From Monomorium pharaonis (Eukaryota; Arthropoda; Insecta; Hymenoptera; Formicidae), in the NCBI RefSeq assembly GCF_013373865.1, contig NC_050471.1, forward strand, positions 15,674,547-15,738,546: 64,000 bases of DNA, in the 5' to 3' direction. The number at the start of each line of letters is the position of its first letter. Positions within the stretch are counted from its first letter, which is position 1. Positions 17,635 through 29,232 of the stretch are shown piece after piece. The position numbers and the translations under genes are program-made. The notes under the pieces were generated by a model. That model saw only the letters and a program-made list of their open reading frames with translations. It was not told the origin of the DNA and did no database searches.

Positions 17635-19104
17635 CGCCCCATAGCATATGCGAGTCGAGTGCTAAACCGTGCAGAACAAAACTATAGCACAACAGAAAAG
17701 GAATTACTGGCTATAGTATGGGCCGTCAAGCATTTCAGACCGTACATATACGGCACTAAGTTTAAAATTATCACTGACCACAAGCCCCTTGTATGGCTAT
17801 TCAGTGTAAACGACCCTGGATCGAGATTAATCCGGTGGCGTTTAAAATTGGAAGAATACGATTACGAAATCGTACATAAGGCCGGACGCGCGAACGCAAA
17901 CGCCGATGCGTTGAGCCGCAACGTGAAACCAGAGGTTCACATTACGGAGACGGCTGATAAAATGCTCGCGTTAAAAGAAGACGGAGAGCACAATCAAATA
18001 CACATGAGCAACGAAGAAAACAAAAATAATGAGACCGTGCAAAGCTACACGGAAGAAGAAAAGCGAAAAATATTATACGAATACCATGATGCACCCACCG
18101 GAGGGCATCAAGGGGTCGAAAGAACCCTAAAAAGGATACGGTTAAAATATAACTGGCCCGGAATAACGGCAGACGTAGAAAAACATATTAAAAAATGCGA
18201 ACTCTGCCAGAAAAACAAACTATCTAAAAGAAATAAGATACCGTTAGTAATTACGGATACCCCCAGCCGACCATTCGAAAAATGCGCTCTGGACATCGTG
18301 GGACCACTGACAGAGACAGCAAATGGAAATAAGTATCTGCTAACGTTCCAAGATCACCTGACAAAATTCAGCAAGGCGATGCCGATTCCAAATCAAGAGG
18401 CAAACACGGTAAGCAAGGAGTTTGTAACAAGGATTGTCCTAGAATACGGTACACCTGAATGTATCCTGACAGACCAAGGAACAAATTTTACAAGCGAAAT
18501 CTTCAAAAACGCGTGTAAGCTACTGAAGATAGACAAGATTCAAACCACTGCCTACCACCCTGAGAGCAACGGCACCCTTGAGAGATTGCACCGAACATTA
18601 GCGGAATATCTGCGACATTTTATAAATAAAGAGCAGACGGACTGGGACGAATGGATCCCGTATGCAATGCATACGTATAATACTACCCCCCACACGGCGA
18701 CTGAATTCACTCCGTTCGAGCTAGTTTTCGGAAGACAAGCCGAACTACCGACAGCCCTGAGCAGACCCCCGAATCCTACGTATAACTACGAAGATTACGC
18801 ACGGGAACTGCGGGAAAAAATAAGGGCAACAAACCAGATCGCGAGGGAGAAAATTAAAGAAGAAAAGCAAAAGGCCAAGAAATATTATGATAAAACTACT
18901 AAAGAAATAAAATACAAGATAAGAGATAAAGTACTCCTGTATGATGAGGCTCTCCGCCGCGGGAGATCCAAAAAACTAGACGCGAAATGGACGGGACCCT
19001 ACGTAATCACTGAAAAACACTCAGACGCAAATTATACAATAAAAAAGGGCAGGACGTCAACACGCGTACACGCAAATAGATTGAAACCGTTCATAGAAGC
19101 ATAA
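17635..19104 (+). pseudogene. pol: RNase H and integrase of element B, downstream of FB1
   Basis: From about 17635 the frame resumes inside RNase H (PIAYASRVLNRAEQNYSTTE, ITDHKPLVWL, NANADALSRN). Integrase follows: HHCC module (YEYHDAPTGGHQGVE...CELCQKNK), catalytic acidic residues in ALDIVGP, LTDQGTNF and NGTLERLHR, then a C-terminal DNA-binding region (KLDAKWTGPYVITEKH). The frame is clean from FB1 to the stop at 19104. It lacks its own start and was once continuous with the RT. A variable linker of about 60 residues separates RNase H and IN; unlike element C it shows no macro-like domain. Confidence 0.9.
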
Positions 19105-19245
19105 GAATGAAAGAAAATAAAAATAAGTAAGGAAAGACTCACCAGTACGTAGAGAAATCGCCAAGAAAGGGCCCAAATAAAAACACTATTCACTAATTAA
19201 AACTACACTAAGCACTATAAAAGTATATATAGAAAAAGAGAAGTG

Positions 19246-19695
19246 CTAGTCGTCTTTCTCAATATCCGGTTCCCCTCCTTCCTGGGGCAAGGCACCGTCC
19301 AAACTAATAATCAATCCAAAAATCTCTTCGTGACCCCACTCAAGGTCACTGATAAAATCGGCTAGAGAAGCCGAAGCGTCCACCTCGGATAGTTGCTCAG
19401 GCAAAGAAGACGCCTCCTCATCCGAAGATCGTGGCACCAAAACTACAGTCTCAGCACTATGAATAGAGTCTGAATCAGACTCAGCATCCGCGGGAAGCAC
19501 CGTCGACAAATCCATAGCTGTCAAAACAGCAAAATCGTCGTCAACTACAAAAAACTCATCGAAGAAATCATCTTCGTCATCACTCTCAATGTCACTAACG
19601 GGAGGAGAAAAAAATACGTCCGGATTCTCCTCTTCACCGTCACGAACGGTAGACGCGTCAGACAAAGGCTTTCGGAAACACATAACGCGAAACAC
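19246..19695 (-). CDS. Antisense acidic ORF between pol and env of element B
   Basis: A 149-codon minus-strand frame occupies most of the 700 bp gap between the end of integrase and env. It is very rich in Asp, Glu and Ser (DIESDDEDDFFDEFFVVDDD) with short hydrophobic patches, like an acidic transactivation or chaperone-like region. A plausible start is the Met six codons in from the frame start (MCFRKPL). It is intact while neighbouring env is shifted three times. Errantiviruses normally have little space here, so an antisense gene (compare HTLV-1 HBZ in position only) is possible. I know no homologue; chance openness cannot be excluded. Confidence 0.45.
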   Translation of the reverse strand: MFRVMCFRKPLSDASTVRDGEEENPDVFFSPPVSDIESDDEDDFFDEFFVVDDDFAVLTAMDLSTVLPADAESDSDSIHSAETVVLVPRSSDEEASSLPEQLSEVDASASLADFISDLEWGHEEIFGLIISLDGALPQEGGEPDIEKDD

Positions 19696-19819
19696 AACGT
19701 AAAGACCGTAAAGACGACAAGAACTGACGGACGCGGACTGAAGAAAGTCGCATCAACGGCGATAGAATTAAATATGATAATGAAATAAAAACCCGCATAA
19801 AATTACACTATCGTTGCAG

Positions 19820-21537
19820 GGGACTCCTCACGTGGAGCTGCACGAGAGTAGCGGAAACAAAAAACGCCATACCATGCAAAATTGAAAAATTTGCACACGA
19901 GCCAGGAATGTACTTTGAGAAGATCGGAAAACTACAATTAATAGAATCTACATGGAAAATAGTGATCAAGACTGACGTTATTAGCATCAGCCATCGATGG
20001 CACGCACTACAAGAGTACATCCAACGAGCGGAAGAATACTGCAAGAAAACAACAGGAAGCACCAACAGGATGTGCCAAAACACACTAACAATACTACGTA
20101 AAGAAAACGCGAAAGGCATGGCGACGATGATACGGCTAATGTCCATGTATGAACACCCTAGAAGCAAACGAGGATTAATAAACGCCATTGGCACTATAGG
20201 AAAAACCTTGTTCGGGACCATGGACTCCGAAGACGCAAGCAGAATAGAAGAGCAGATGAAAATGCTGCAAAACAATCAAAGGATAAATAACCACGTCATA
20301 AAAAATCAATTAAAAATAATAAACGGCACAATAGGACACTTGAAATCCCTCGAGCAAACACTAAATTACAACGAAAATCTACTGGCCAAAATTGCAAACC
20401 AAATCCGCCAAAAGCAAGCTGATACCCTACTAGAAAAGAGAAGAAATCAATGAATACCTAACACTCATCAATGCAATAATAATGGATCTAACCAACGACA
20501 TGGAGGACATCATCGAATACCTCACACACACACGGGATGCAACCATTATGACGCACCTACTGCCTGTCGATCAAATAATCCAGGAATTGGATGAAGCCAC
20601 CCTACAGCTGGCAAAAGAAAAGCATTTCCCTTTCAAGGTGGAACTTGGAAACTGGCGAACCATCGTAAAATACGTAAAAACAAGCGCATATTTCAACAGT
20701 CCCTTCGTATATACGATGCTGAAATTTCCAATGATTACTCAACCAGAGTACGATATCGTCAACGTGATACCACTGCCTGTACACGAGCATGGCAACGTAT
20801 TCACAATAGCGAAAATTACACACCCAACATTGGGAATTGACAAAGCTAATCGCCACTACCTCGTGTTAAAAGAACACGAACTAAGCACATGTGTACAGGA
20901 ACGTGATACCTACACGTCAGCCTATCTACCATGTGCAAGAAAATGCACCTTGCGAAGTGCAAACTTACATAGAAATAACTGATAAAAAATGCGAAACCCG
21001 ACACCTTGTAACAAACGAAACTATCTGGATAGCTCTAACAGAGCCAAGGGCTTGGATATTTTCGACGGCAAAAGAGCAGGAGATAACAATAACCTGCACG
21101 GATCAACAAGAAGAAAAGCATACCCTCAATCGATCGGGCAAAATAACAGTGAATGCTGGATGTTCCCTGACCTCAAGATTCGTCATATACGAGCACCAGA
21201 ACAGGAGATAACACACCAGATCGTAGCCCACGTGCCCGGCTACAATCTCTCGCGACTCCGCGAAGAGGATAAAAAAAGACTAAAACCAGTGTCGGTACCG
21301 CAGTTACAAAAAGTTATAAAAGACTCTAACGAACTAACGACACTCAGCCAAAGTTTGGACGAAATAACGTCTCAAACAAACAATACTAACTTTATAGAGA
21401 CAATTGCATATCCAATGGGATCAGCAACACTAATAAGCATAGTAATCATTAGTATTGTAATTATTATTGTAGTTAATAAGCGTAGAAAAACTAAATTCAT
21501 AAGCAATCCGATATACGAGGGCCCGATACAGCCTTAA
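19820..21537 (+). pseudogene. env: Envelope gene of element B, broken by three frameshifts
   Basis: It starts after a splice-acceptor-like TCGTTGCAG ending at 19819, as expected for spliced errantivirus env. The first frame (to 20453) has a furin-type site RSKR followed by a hydrophobic Gly-rich fusion-peptide-like segment (GLINAIGTIGKTLFG) and a heptad-like helix. Frame changes occur near 20453-20480, near 20900 and near 21205. Cys-containing ectodomain lies at 20891-21205, and the last frame has a membrane anchor (about 21415-21480, SATLISIVIISIVIIIVV) and a short basic tail ending 21537. The family is the errantivirus Env related to baculovirus F proteins. It would mediate entry; as it stands it is non-functional. 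Confidence 0.85.
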
Positions 21538-21577
21538 GCTAACAGCGATAATTCAGTCCCCTCATTTTCTTTTTATC

Positions 21578-21589
21578 AGGGGGGAGGGA
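21578..21589 (+). promoter_or_regulatory. Polypurine tract of element B
   Basis: AGGGGGGAGGGA directly abuts the 3' LTR. Confidence 0.8.
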
Positions 21590-22144
21590 TGTTATGAGTG
21601 ACACTCTCATAACGATAAGGTGTCAGTAACACGATGACGTAAGTCGGTCAGCTGCAGTCAGCATCGAGCGCATCGCGCGAGGTTTCGCGCAATCCGCTCG
21701 ACAATTAGCGCAATGCTCCTTAGACAGCACTTGCTGTCTAAGCAATAATTTGGAATACTGACCGATTTACGCCCTCACGCAATCCTCCCCTTCTTTCGAT
21801 CCAACTACCGAATTATCGGATATATAAACCGGCGAAAGAAGGTGAGGATCGGGTCAATCCGAAGTAGACAAACTAAGACTACACACGACACTCTGCTTTG
21901 CGGGGTCGTGTATCGCCGAGATAACTTATTGTAAACACACAACCACGACGCTCTGCCTTGCGGGGTCGTGGACAACGAGCTAATAGACGCGACACTCTGC
22001 CTTGCGGGGTCGCGATCTACCCATTGTAACTGAATACAAGAATAAAAGTGTTCGAGACAAATAACGGTGTATGTGACGAAATACCTTCCTCGCGAGATCT
22101 CTGGCAGCGATCCCAAAATCGTACTCACAACGAGGGGTACAACA
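21590..22144 (+). repeat. 3' LTR of element B
   Basis: 555 bp, essentially identical to 5626-6180; includes the TATA box and the three hairpins (21883-22014). Confidence 0.93.
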
Positions 22145-22288
22145 GTGAGAAACATGAAACTTGTAGTTAACTAATATTTTTAATAAATATAAATTTACAG
22201 TTTTTTTCATGATTTTTACATATGCGAAATAACATGTGGAATAACTTATAAAAATATGTTTTTGCTCTGTTGATGAAGCTAAATTATA

Positions 22289-22693
22289 CCTCAGACAGAA
22301 CGCAAAATTTATAAAATATTTATAATATTTATTTAAATATTTTATAAATATTTATCTAAATATTTTATAAATATTTATCTAAATATTTTATAAATATTTA
22401 TCTAAATATTTTATAAATATTTTTGTGGTCTCAGATTTGACAAATCATAAAGATTAATCATAAATATTATAAAAATATTTATGAAATATTTATAAATATT
22501 TACAAAATATTACTTATACAAATCTTTATCTTTTATTTACCATAAATATTATATAAAATATGTAGTCTATATTTTAATATGTTGAATAAAGATTTTTTTC
22601 TTCGTATATATAAAATATGTATATAATATTTTGAAAAAATAAATATTAATAAATATTAATAATATTTATCATAAATATTATGTGTTGTCTGGG
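22289..22693. mobile_element. AT-rich terminal-inverted-repeat element with tandem repeats
   Basis: The left edge reads CCTCAGACAGAACGC and the right edge ATGTGTTGTCTGGG; reversed, the right begins CCCAGACAACACAT, resembling the ends of the 3739-4834 element. Inside, AAATATTTTATAAATATTTATC repeats about four times (22335-22420). No coding. Boundaries are approximate and no target duplication was identified. Confidence 0.5.
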
Positions 22694-22789
22694 ATGATTC
22701 TAAAATATTAATAGTATTAATTATATAAAATATTATATTAATTTTAATAATATGTTGTTTATTAACCAATCATTAAATAATGATTAATA

Positions 22790-23110
22790 GTTATAAATAG
22801 CAAAGTGTCGTCCACCTCAATAATTCGTCATTTGAGGTCAAATCGTCAATTATTACAAAGAATTATAGTTAACGTCAGTAATTAGTCACTAATAAAACCT
22901 TATTAATACGTCGTAAAATGATCAATTAACTGACGTTATTAATTAGTCAAGAATATGACGTCGGAAATACGTTGTAGGATGGATAAATGACTGACGTAAT
23001 TAATAGGTCAAAAAATGACGTTACTATTACGTCTTAATTTGGTAACATAACGTCCGCGACCTTAAATGACGAATTATTGACGTCGTATTAACGTCACCTT
23101 GCTACCTGGG
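22790..23110. mobile_element. ACGT-rich terminal-inverted-repeat element
   Basis: The left (about 22797-22850) and right (about 23055-23110) edges are inverted copies sharing CAATAATTCGTCATTT and AAGGTC/GACCT blocks. The interior has repeated GACGT(T/A)A motifs. The right edge reads TACCTGGGA. Related in style to the CCCAG-ended elements; family not recognised. Confidence 0.5.
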
Positions 23111-23704
23111 ATAAAGAAAGTATAAATACAAAAAGTACAATATATTTTGGTTAAAGCAAAGAATAATACTTTGCATTGAACTGTTTATGCTTTTGGTTGA
23201 ATTTATTTTGTCAGTATGACAGGTTGACCTGTCAAATCGTCAACTTTAACGATTAATATCTCGTTTCACATGACAGACTGCCGCATTTTTTGTCAGATTC
23301 TTTCATTTCTTGTCAAAACGCGTCGATTGAGCATAATTTAATCGATATTGGAAGTGAAGTCCGTATTCTAAATAATTACCTTATTAATTGTATACGTTCC
23401 TTTAGATTTTTATTATCTGCTTTATTATGATTTAATACTACAGGGAGGGTTAGCACAATTTTTGAAGAGACGACAAAGATATTCTCTTCTTTCTACAAAG
23501 CCTTTCAAAAATTACAAAATAACAAGATTTACAAGCGTTAAGAATTCTAATTTTAGTAATATTTTTATTATTTATAAAAGCATACACATGCATATACACG
23601 CGCGCGTGCATACACACTTATATATACATATGCGTTATAAAATATATATTATATATTATATAACAATCTATATATTTTTTCATTTTTTTTAACTATTGTT
23701 ATAG
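23111..23704. other. AT-rich region, nothing identified
   Basis: Contains small palindromes (TGACAGGTTGACCTGTCA at about 23217; a CGCGCG core near 23600) and TA-rich simple sequence at 23630-23690, but no gene. Confidence 0.4.
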
Positions 23705-23811
23705 CTACTTATCAGTATCTGCGAATAAAAGCGGAACATGAATATGCGAAAACATTTTCAAATAATGATGAAGTTAACATTGCATTACAAAATGAAAATA
23801 ACGAGGATATT
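23705..23811 (+). CDS. Possible isolated exon
   Basis: A pyrimidine-rich tract ending ATTGTTATAG precedes 23705 and GTAAGC follows 23811. Between them one phase is open for 35 codons and looks protein-like (TYQYLRIKAEHEYAKTF). No partner exons are seen on either side, so it may be the remnant of a gene or a transposon exon. Confidence 0.3.
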
Positions 23812-24460
23812 GTAAGCCCCAATAAGAGGATGCGGCCATAAGCTCCCGGCCAAGGGAGCGCCTGCGCGATACGGCGCTAGCGATAGCGGCCTAAGCCCTC
23901 AAGCGGTTGGTTTGAGGAACGCACGTGCTGCCACCGGGAGATCCCTCGGCGGCAGGAAGTAGCAGTAATAGTTGAGGGAGTGAGGGGAACGAACGTGCGT
24001 GTAGCGGAAGGAAGAGAGCTAGGGATACGAACCCCATGCACAAGCGTTGATCGTGTTCGTCACGTTGTTAAAGAGTGTTCGGAAATATATATATATATAT
24101 TGGTGCCAAAGAAGGGCGGTGATTATATTATTCTTTTCCCTGCCAGAATCCTGTCCTCAGCTTTTCACGCCCCTTATCTTACGTTTATTCTCGTCATAAT
24201 AACCAGGCAAGATTAATTCCTCCCTAAGCTATTTCCAGTGTGAGAGGAAATCCTCTTACAATATCAATATTATATTTAATCCAGGAGACTCCTTATTAAT
24301 CGATTTAGTGCGAAGTTATTCTCATCCATACGATAAATCATCATTAATTCTTTCTATGTCTTCTTTTTCTTCTTAACCTAATCTAACCTAAAACCTAAAA
24401 CTTTTCTTCGCGCCTCGACCCGTCCAGGGTTCAAGACAAAACTCTCTTTTATATTATAAA
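23812..24460. other. GC-rich block then AT-rich flank, unidentified
   Basis: About 23815-24080 is much richer in G and C than its surroundings (CTCCCGGCCAAGGGAGCGCC and CCGGGAGATCCCTCGGCGG). It may be a fragment of a retroelement leader or SINE, but I see no diagnostic motif. The remainder is ordinary AT-rich sequence. Confidence 0.35.
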
Positions 24461-25598
24461 CTACACTTCTCGCAAAAATTAAAGGAACAAAAAAATTTTC
24501 TAAATTTTTTGCCAATTTTCAACAGGCTGTATTTTAGTGAAAAATGGTCGTACAGGAAATAAAAAAACATAGCTTCTGAAGCTTGAAGACTCTAGTTTTA
24601 GAATTTTTTGGTTAAAAATTTTTTTGAGCACCGGTAGCCATGCAATTCTTGGATAAAGCACGAAGAAAAAATTTTCAAAATTTTTTACATCTTTTTTTCG
24701 CTCTACGGGCATGAAAAAAATTTTTCGAGCTAACTCAATGCATAGGTCGCATAGCCTGTTCATTCAGCTTCAATTTGCTTTTTTCGGAAGTCAGATACGA
24801 CTATTTGTCTTCGAGATATCGAATTTTGAATGCAAAAGGACCCTTTTTCACTCAACTGCCGATATCTCTGAAACTACTGGTCGCCTAGCGAGCTGACGAG
24901 CGGTTTCGTTTTCTGCAGAAAATTTCCTAAATCTGTCATGGTTGATCGAAAAAAAAATTTTGTCCCACCTGAAACGGTAACGTGAAAAAAGAGCAAAAAA
25001 TGCCATTTTCCCCTTTTTTGGTAAATCGACTGTGTCTTCGACAATATTGGGGCAAAAGCTTAGGTTAAAAGAAAATTTTACAGTCTAATGTACCCCAAAG
25101 ACCCCCCTAAATTTTTAGATCGATCGGTTCAGCGGTTTCCCCGGACCGATTGATTGAAATTTTGAAAAAATTAAGGGAACAAGACTTTGTTCCTTAAATT
25201 TGACCTAATCTTTTTAAAATTCAATAATTTCATTTTTTTTTACTTTTTACTCAATTTTTAGTTTTTTGAAGATTGAGTAACAAAAAAAAATCCAAAAAAA
25301 TTTTTTCAAAAATTTTGAAAATTTCCAAAAAATTTTTTTTTGAAAATTTAAAAAAAAAATTGAAAAAAATTTCTTTTTTTTTTTTTTTTAAGAAAATCAA
25401 ACTTTCTGACGAAAATTTTGATTGATGATTGATTTACCGCCGGCATTAGCGTTATCCAAAGCATACCACGTGGAGGTTGCACGGTCGGATTTACGCTTCT
25501 TTTGTGCTTATGCACGTGTGTTAATGATTCTTCGAAAAAAATGAGACCCCGTGGTTCGTCAGCTCCACAGTATTTTGAGACTCCAAACTCATTTTCTA

Positions 25599-25601
<3 letters not shown>

Positions 25602-25652
<51 letters not shown>

Positions 25653-25667
25653 GTGTGTGTGTGTGTA
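25602..25667. repeat. (TG)n microsatellite
   Basis: Dinucleotide tract at the inner edge of the left arm; its mirror (AC)n is at 26008-26098. Confidence 0.9.
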
Positions 25668-25668
25668 A

Positions 25669-25986
25669 GGATTTATTTTTATGCAGGATAATGCTAGGCC
25701 TCATACAGCGAATATCACCCGCCAATTTTTTCAGAGAAACAACATTACATTGTTGAGGCATCCTGCAATGAGTCCTGACCTGAATCCGATAGAGCACGTC
25801 TGGGACATATTGGGCCGCCGATTGCGTCAAAATTATCCGAATCTGAATAATTTGGCAGCATTAGAGAACGCTTTGATAAGAATTTGGCGTCAGATCCCTC
25901 AACAGATGATCTGAAATTGCATTTCGAATATGCGACAAAGATTGCAAGTTGTGATTAGGAGTAGAGGCGGGAACACTCGATACTGA
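25669..25986 (+). pseudogene. Tc1/mariner transposase, C-terminal fragment
   Basis: The frame reads FMQDNARPHTANITRQF..., containing the second catalytic Asp of the DDE fold in QDNARPH and the third acidic residue in SPDLNPIEHVWDILGRR. Asp and Glu are separated by about 34 residues, as in Tc1-type enzymes. An in-frame TGA at 25912-25914 interrupts it, yet family-typical sequence (VVIRSRGGNTRY) continues to the natural stop at 25984-25986. The N-terminal DNA-binding domain and first Asp are absent; the 5' side is replaced by the (TG)n tract. It cannot encode an active enzyme. Confidence 0.9.
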
Positions 25987-26003
25987 ACATGAGACACACA
26001 CAC

Positions 26004-26007
<4 letters not shown>

Positions 26008-26098
<91 letters not shown>
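26008..26098. repeat. (AC)n microsatellite
   Basis: Dinucleotide tract mirroring 25602-25667 within the right arm. Confidence 0.9.
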
Positions 26099-26100
<2 letters not shown>

Positions 26101-27240
26101 TAGAAAATGAGTTTGGAGTCTCAAAATACTGTGGAGCTGACGAACCACGGGGTCTCATTTTTTTTCGAAGAATCATTAACACACGTGCGTAAGCACAAAA
26201 GAAGCGTAAATCCGACCGTGCAACCTCCACGTGGTATGCTTTGGATAACGCTAATGCCGGCGGTAAATCAATCATCAATCAAAATTTTCGTCAGAAAGTT
26301 TGATTTTCTTAAAAACGAAAAAAAAGAAATTTTTTTTCAATTTTTTTTTAAATTTTCAAAAAAAAATTTTTTGGAAATTTTCAAAATTTTTGAAAAAATT
26401 TTTTTGGATTTTTTTTTGTTACTCAATCTTCAAAAAACTAAAAATTGAGTAAAAAGTAAAAAAAATGAAATTATTGAATTTTAAAAAGATTAGGTCAAAT
26501 TTAAGGAACAAAGTCTTGTTCCCTTAATTTTTTCAAAATTTCAATCAATCGGTCCGGGGAAACCGCTGAACCGATCGATCTAAAAATTTAGGGGGGTCTT
26601 TGGGGTACATTAGACTGTAAAATTTTCTTCTAACCTAAGCTTTTGCCCCAATATTGTCGAAGACACAGTCGATTTACCAAAAAAGGGGAAAATGGCATTT
26701 TTTGCTCTTTCACGTTACCGTTTCAGGTGGGACAAAATTTTTTTTTCAATCAACCATGACAGATTTTTGTAGGAAATTTTCTGCAGAAAACGAAACCGCT
26801 CGTCAGCTCGCTAGGCGACCAGTAGTTTCAGAGATATCGGCAGTTGAGTGAAAAAGGGTCCTTTTGCATTCAAAATTCGATATCTCGAAGACAAATAGTC
26901 GTATCTGACTTCCGAAAAAAGCAAATTGAAGCTGAATGAACAGGCTATGCGACCTATGCATTGATTTAGCTCGAAAAATTTTTTTCATGCCCGTAGAGCG
27001 AAAAAAAGATGTAAAAAATTTTGAAAATTTTTTCTTCGTGCTTTATCCAAGAATTGCATGGCTACCGGTGCTCAAAAAAATTTTTAACCAAAAAATTCTA
27101 AAACTAGAGTCTTCAAGCTTCAAAAGCTATGTTTGTTTATTTCCTGTACGACCATTTTTCACTAAAATACAGCCTGTTGAAAATTGGCAAAAAATTTAGA
27201 AAATTTTTTTGTTTCTTTAATTTTTGCGAGAAGTGTAGTC

Positions 27241-27545
27241 CTATCTAATATATACAAAGTCCCTACTCTAGTATGTACACTTATCTCTAATATCTCGCTA
27301 TGCGAGTCGTGGGTGATTCGCTGTGGCGACGCGTGTCGCGGAGCGCATGTGCGCGTAGAGTATTCGGTGCCGGATTGGCTGCGGTGGGCGCACGGCCCGT
27401 GTATCGGTCGGTCGGTGTGTCGATCGGCGGTAGCGGCCGGTTTTACAAACTACGATGCTTGTGGCGGTATAATCGCGACGGTGTAATGTGTGGCGGCGTT
27501 CGTGTCGGTCGCGGCGGTAGCCAGATTGGCTGCGGCGTTAGCCAG
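27241..27545 (-). repeat. LTR F1, distal part (split by element C)
   Basis: Reverse complement of this stretch matches about 61720-62000 in the complete LTR F2 (TGCGCGCA, GGTACACGGGCCGT and CCGCAGCCAATCCG blocks), with divergence. The remainder of the same LTR is at 45109-45729; element C lies between, flanked by CCAG. The left end is cut by the Tc1-like element. Confidence 0.8.
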
Positions 27546-29015
27546 TGTGACGTCCCGTCGTCCCAACCCCTCCCCTTTTTCTTTTTTTTCCTATTTCTAT
27601 ATTTTTACTTATATTTATCCTCTATTAACCCCATGGCTTTCCCTGATACTTATGTATACCCGCAAAATAAGAATTAAGGTCCATTTGAATGTGACAAAGT
27701 ACAGACTACTAGAGTAGTATTGAACTGACTCAGCATGACAATCTGAGCAGACCTAAGACCCCAGATGCTTATTCTTGAATCATACTCGGGGAGCCATCTA
27801 GCGTACTAGAAGTAAACTAACACGCGATTCAGTCCTATATATTATTGATACCTTTTCAATTTCACTACTCACGCTTATTTTAAAATTCTGAATGACTGCT
27901 TTTCGCAATTATGATGGTTATATCAAGCTTAATATTGTTTATGGGAAAATTAAAATTATTCACGAGATATAATCATTTAAGGGTCTTACTCGAGACTACA
28001 TAAGCAAAATATTAATTAACGAATGAAAATCGTTATTAAATAAATTAATCTTACTAATCTTACCAAACTAAAATAACTACTCTGAGGTTTATTATACCAA
28101 CTCTTCGTGAACCTAACTATTAATTATCTAATTGGTTATTGCTAATAAACAATTAGATCTTATAAAACTAAAGGTACAACTAGTAGACAAATTACTGCGC
28201 CGACCCTGTGCAAATAAGAATTATGTTTTATTAAATAAGAATTGCATTTTATTAATTAACTCATTATTCTATTAAGTTTTAAAAGATATTGCACCAGCCT
28301 TAAACAATAAAAGTCATTGTTATAATCAATCTAACTATGAAACATTGAAATCTTATAAAACTTTATCCTTTTCTGACGTAAAAGGTCTCACTCAAAATAA
28401 ATCTTGATTAGCTCTATGGTCTATGAATGCAATTATCACAGATATAATTAATTAAATAACAATCACTTTTACTATACTATCCTGCGAATCTTATATTAAT
28501 ACTGAAACTCTACTATAAGTTAAGAACAAATTTTAAGGCTTCTGCAAAATATTCGACAAGGCATATAAAATTGTTAAGGCGCATACAATTGTGAATATTA
28601 ATTAAGGATAATTTTAATCGGCCGAAACGTAATTAATAATATGTATCGGCACATATTGCTTATAAATCGGCATTACTCTTGAAGCCTGAGAAATAGTAAC
28701 TATTTGAGAAATCATCCGCGCCAATTTGAAACATGGTCAATCCCAAAATCATATTGAAGCAGATTCCATTAATAAGACTCGAGAGAATTAAATAATATTT
28801 TCTATTAAAAGGCTTCCAAGAACAAGATGCTGCACCGCGACAGGTGATGCAATCGATGATACATACTTTAACATTGAAAAATCTGACATCGAGACTGTTT
28901 AGACTATCTGATAACTTTGATATCGATATGCCGCCGATTTCACCCTACTCATCTATGCATCGGAACTAGGGCAACCGATGCAGGCGCGGGGGCGGGTAAT
29001 TAATATGCATTATAA

Positions 29016-29023
29016 TATAAAAG
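29016..29023 (+). promoter_or_regulatory. TATA box in C LTR
   Basis: TATAAAAG followed by ACAGTACCTTATCCCGGCGC. The block is conserved in the diverged LTR E (minus strand, near 47075) and repeated at 42299-42306 in the 3' LTR. Confidence 0.7.
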
Positions 29024-29226
29024 ACAGTACCTTATCCCGGCGCGACACTCTCCAGTATCGTTGCAGTAACATCTCCGTAACAGTTTCAAGTAATCGCGAT
29101 ATTTCGGAAAAGAATTTCGGTGATAGTTCGGAGTTCCACAAGGAGCAAGGTCTCGGCGATCTGTCGGAATCCGAAAAAGGGAAAACAAGATCTTAGATTG
29201 TGGCCCTTGCGGACCCAGAGTCATCC

Positions 29227-29232
29227 GTAAGT
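29227..29232 (+). promoter_or_regulatory. Putative major splice donor in the C leader
   Basis: GTAAGT in CAGAGTCATCCGTAAGTACC. The surrounding sequence, including GTAAGT, is retained in LTR E (minus strand, near 46910). It lies about 200 bp after the TATA box and could serve all downstream spliced ORFs. Confidence 0.55.

Larger units (their letters stand above)
5626..22144 (+). mobile_element. Element B: errantivirus-like Ty3/gypsy retroelement, nested insertions included
   Basis: Two 555 bp LTRs (5626-6180 and 21590-22144) begin TGTTATGAGTG and end GGGTACAACA, and differ visibly at only one base. Between them lie a primer-binding site, gag, protease, RT-RNase H, integrase, an antisense ORF, env and a polypurine tract, in errantivirus order on the plus strand. 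Three later insertions interrupt it: gypsy element A in front of gag, a hAT-type MITE in gag and foldback FB1 in pol. Without them B would be about 8.9 kb. I see no matching target duplication outside the LTRs (TCAT versus GTGA), so one flank may be rearranged. Gag carries one frameshift and env three. Confidence 0.9.
24461..27238 (+). mobile_element. Tc1-like element remnant with 1.1 kb inverted arms
   Basis: The arms run inward from CTACACTTCTCGCAAAAATT at 24461 and its mirror ending 27238. They are nearly identical reverse complements for about 1.14 kb, then pass into (TG)n at about 25602-25667 and (AC)n at about 26008-26098. Only the last third of a Tc1-family transposase lies between them. 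The right end sits in an older LTR (F1). Exact TA target duplications are not convincing. Frames inside the arms appear twice in opposite orientation and are not genes. Confidence 0.85.

Noticed and set aside
16575..17692. Long repetitive frames (IGHR, DWTPH, AVSNN types) on both strands in FB1
   Set aside because: They are translations of a 15 bp tandem repeat whose period is a multiple of three.
5622..22148. A target duplication for element B
   Set aside because: TCAT on the left and GTGA on the right do not match at any length tested by eye.
24377..24402. Telomere-like CCTAA units (AACCTAATCTAACCTAAAACC)
   Set aside because: Only a few imperfect units; insect telomeres are long regular TTAGG arrays.
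28978..29196. 72-residue plus-strand frame around the C TATA/leader region
   Set aside because: Starts upstream of the likely transcription start, so it would not be translated as read.
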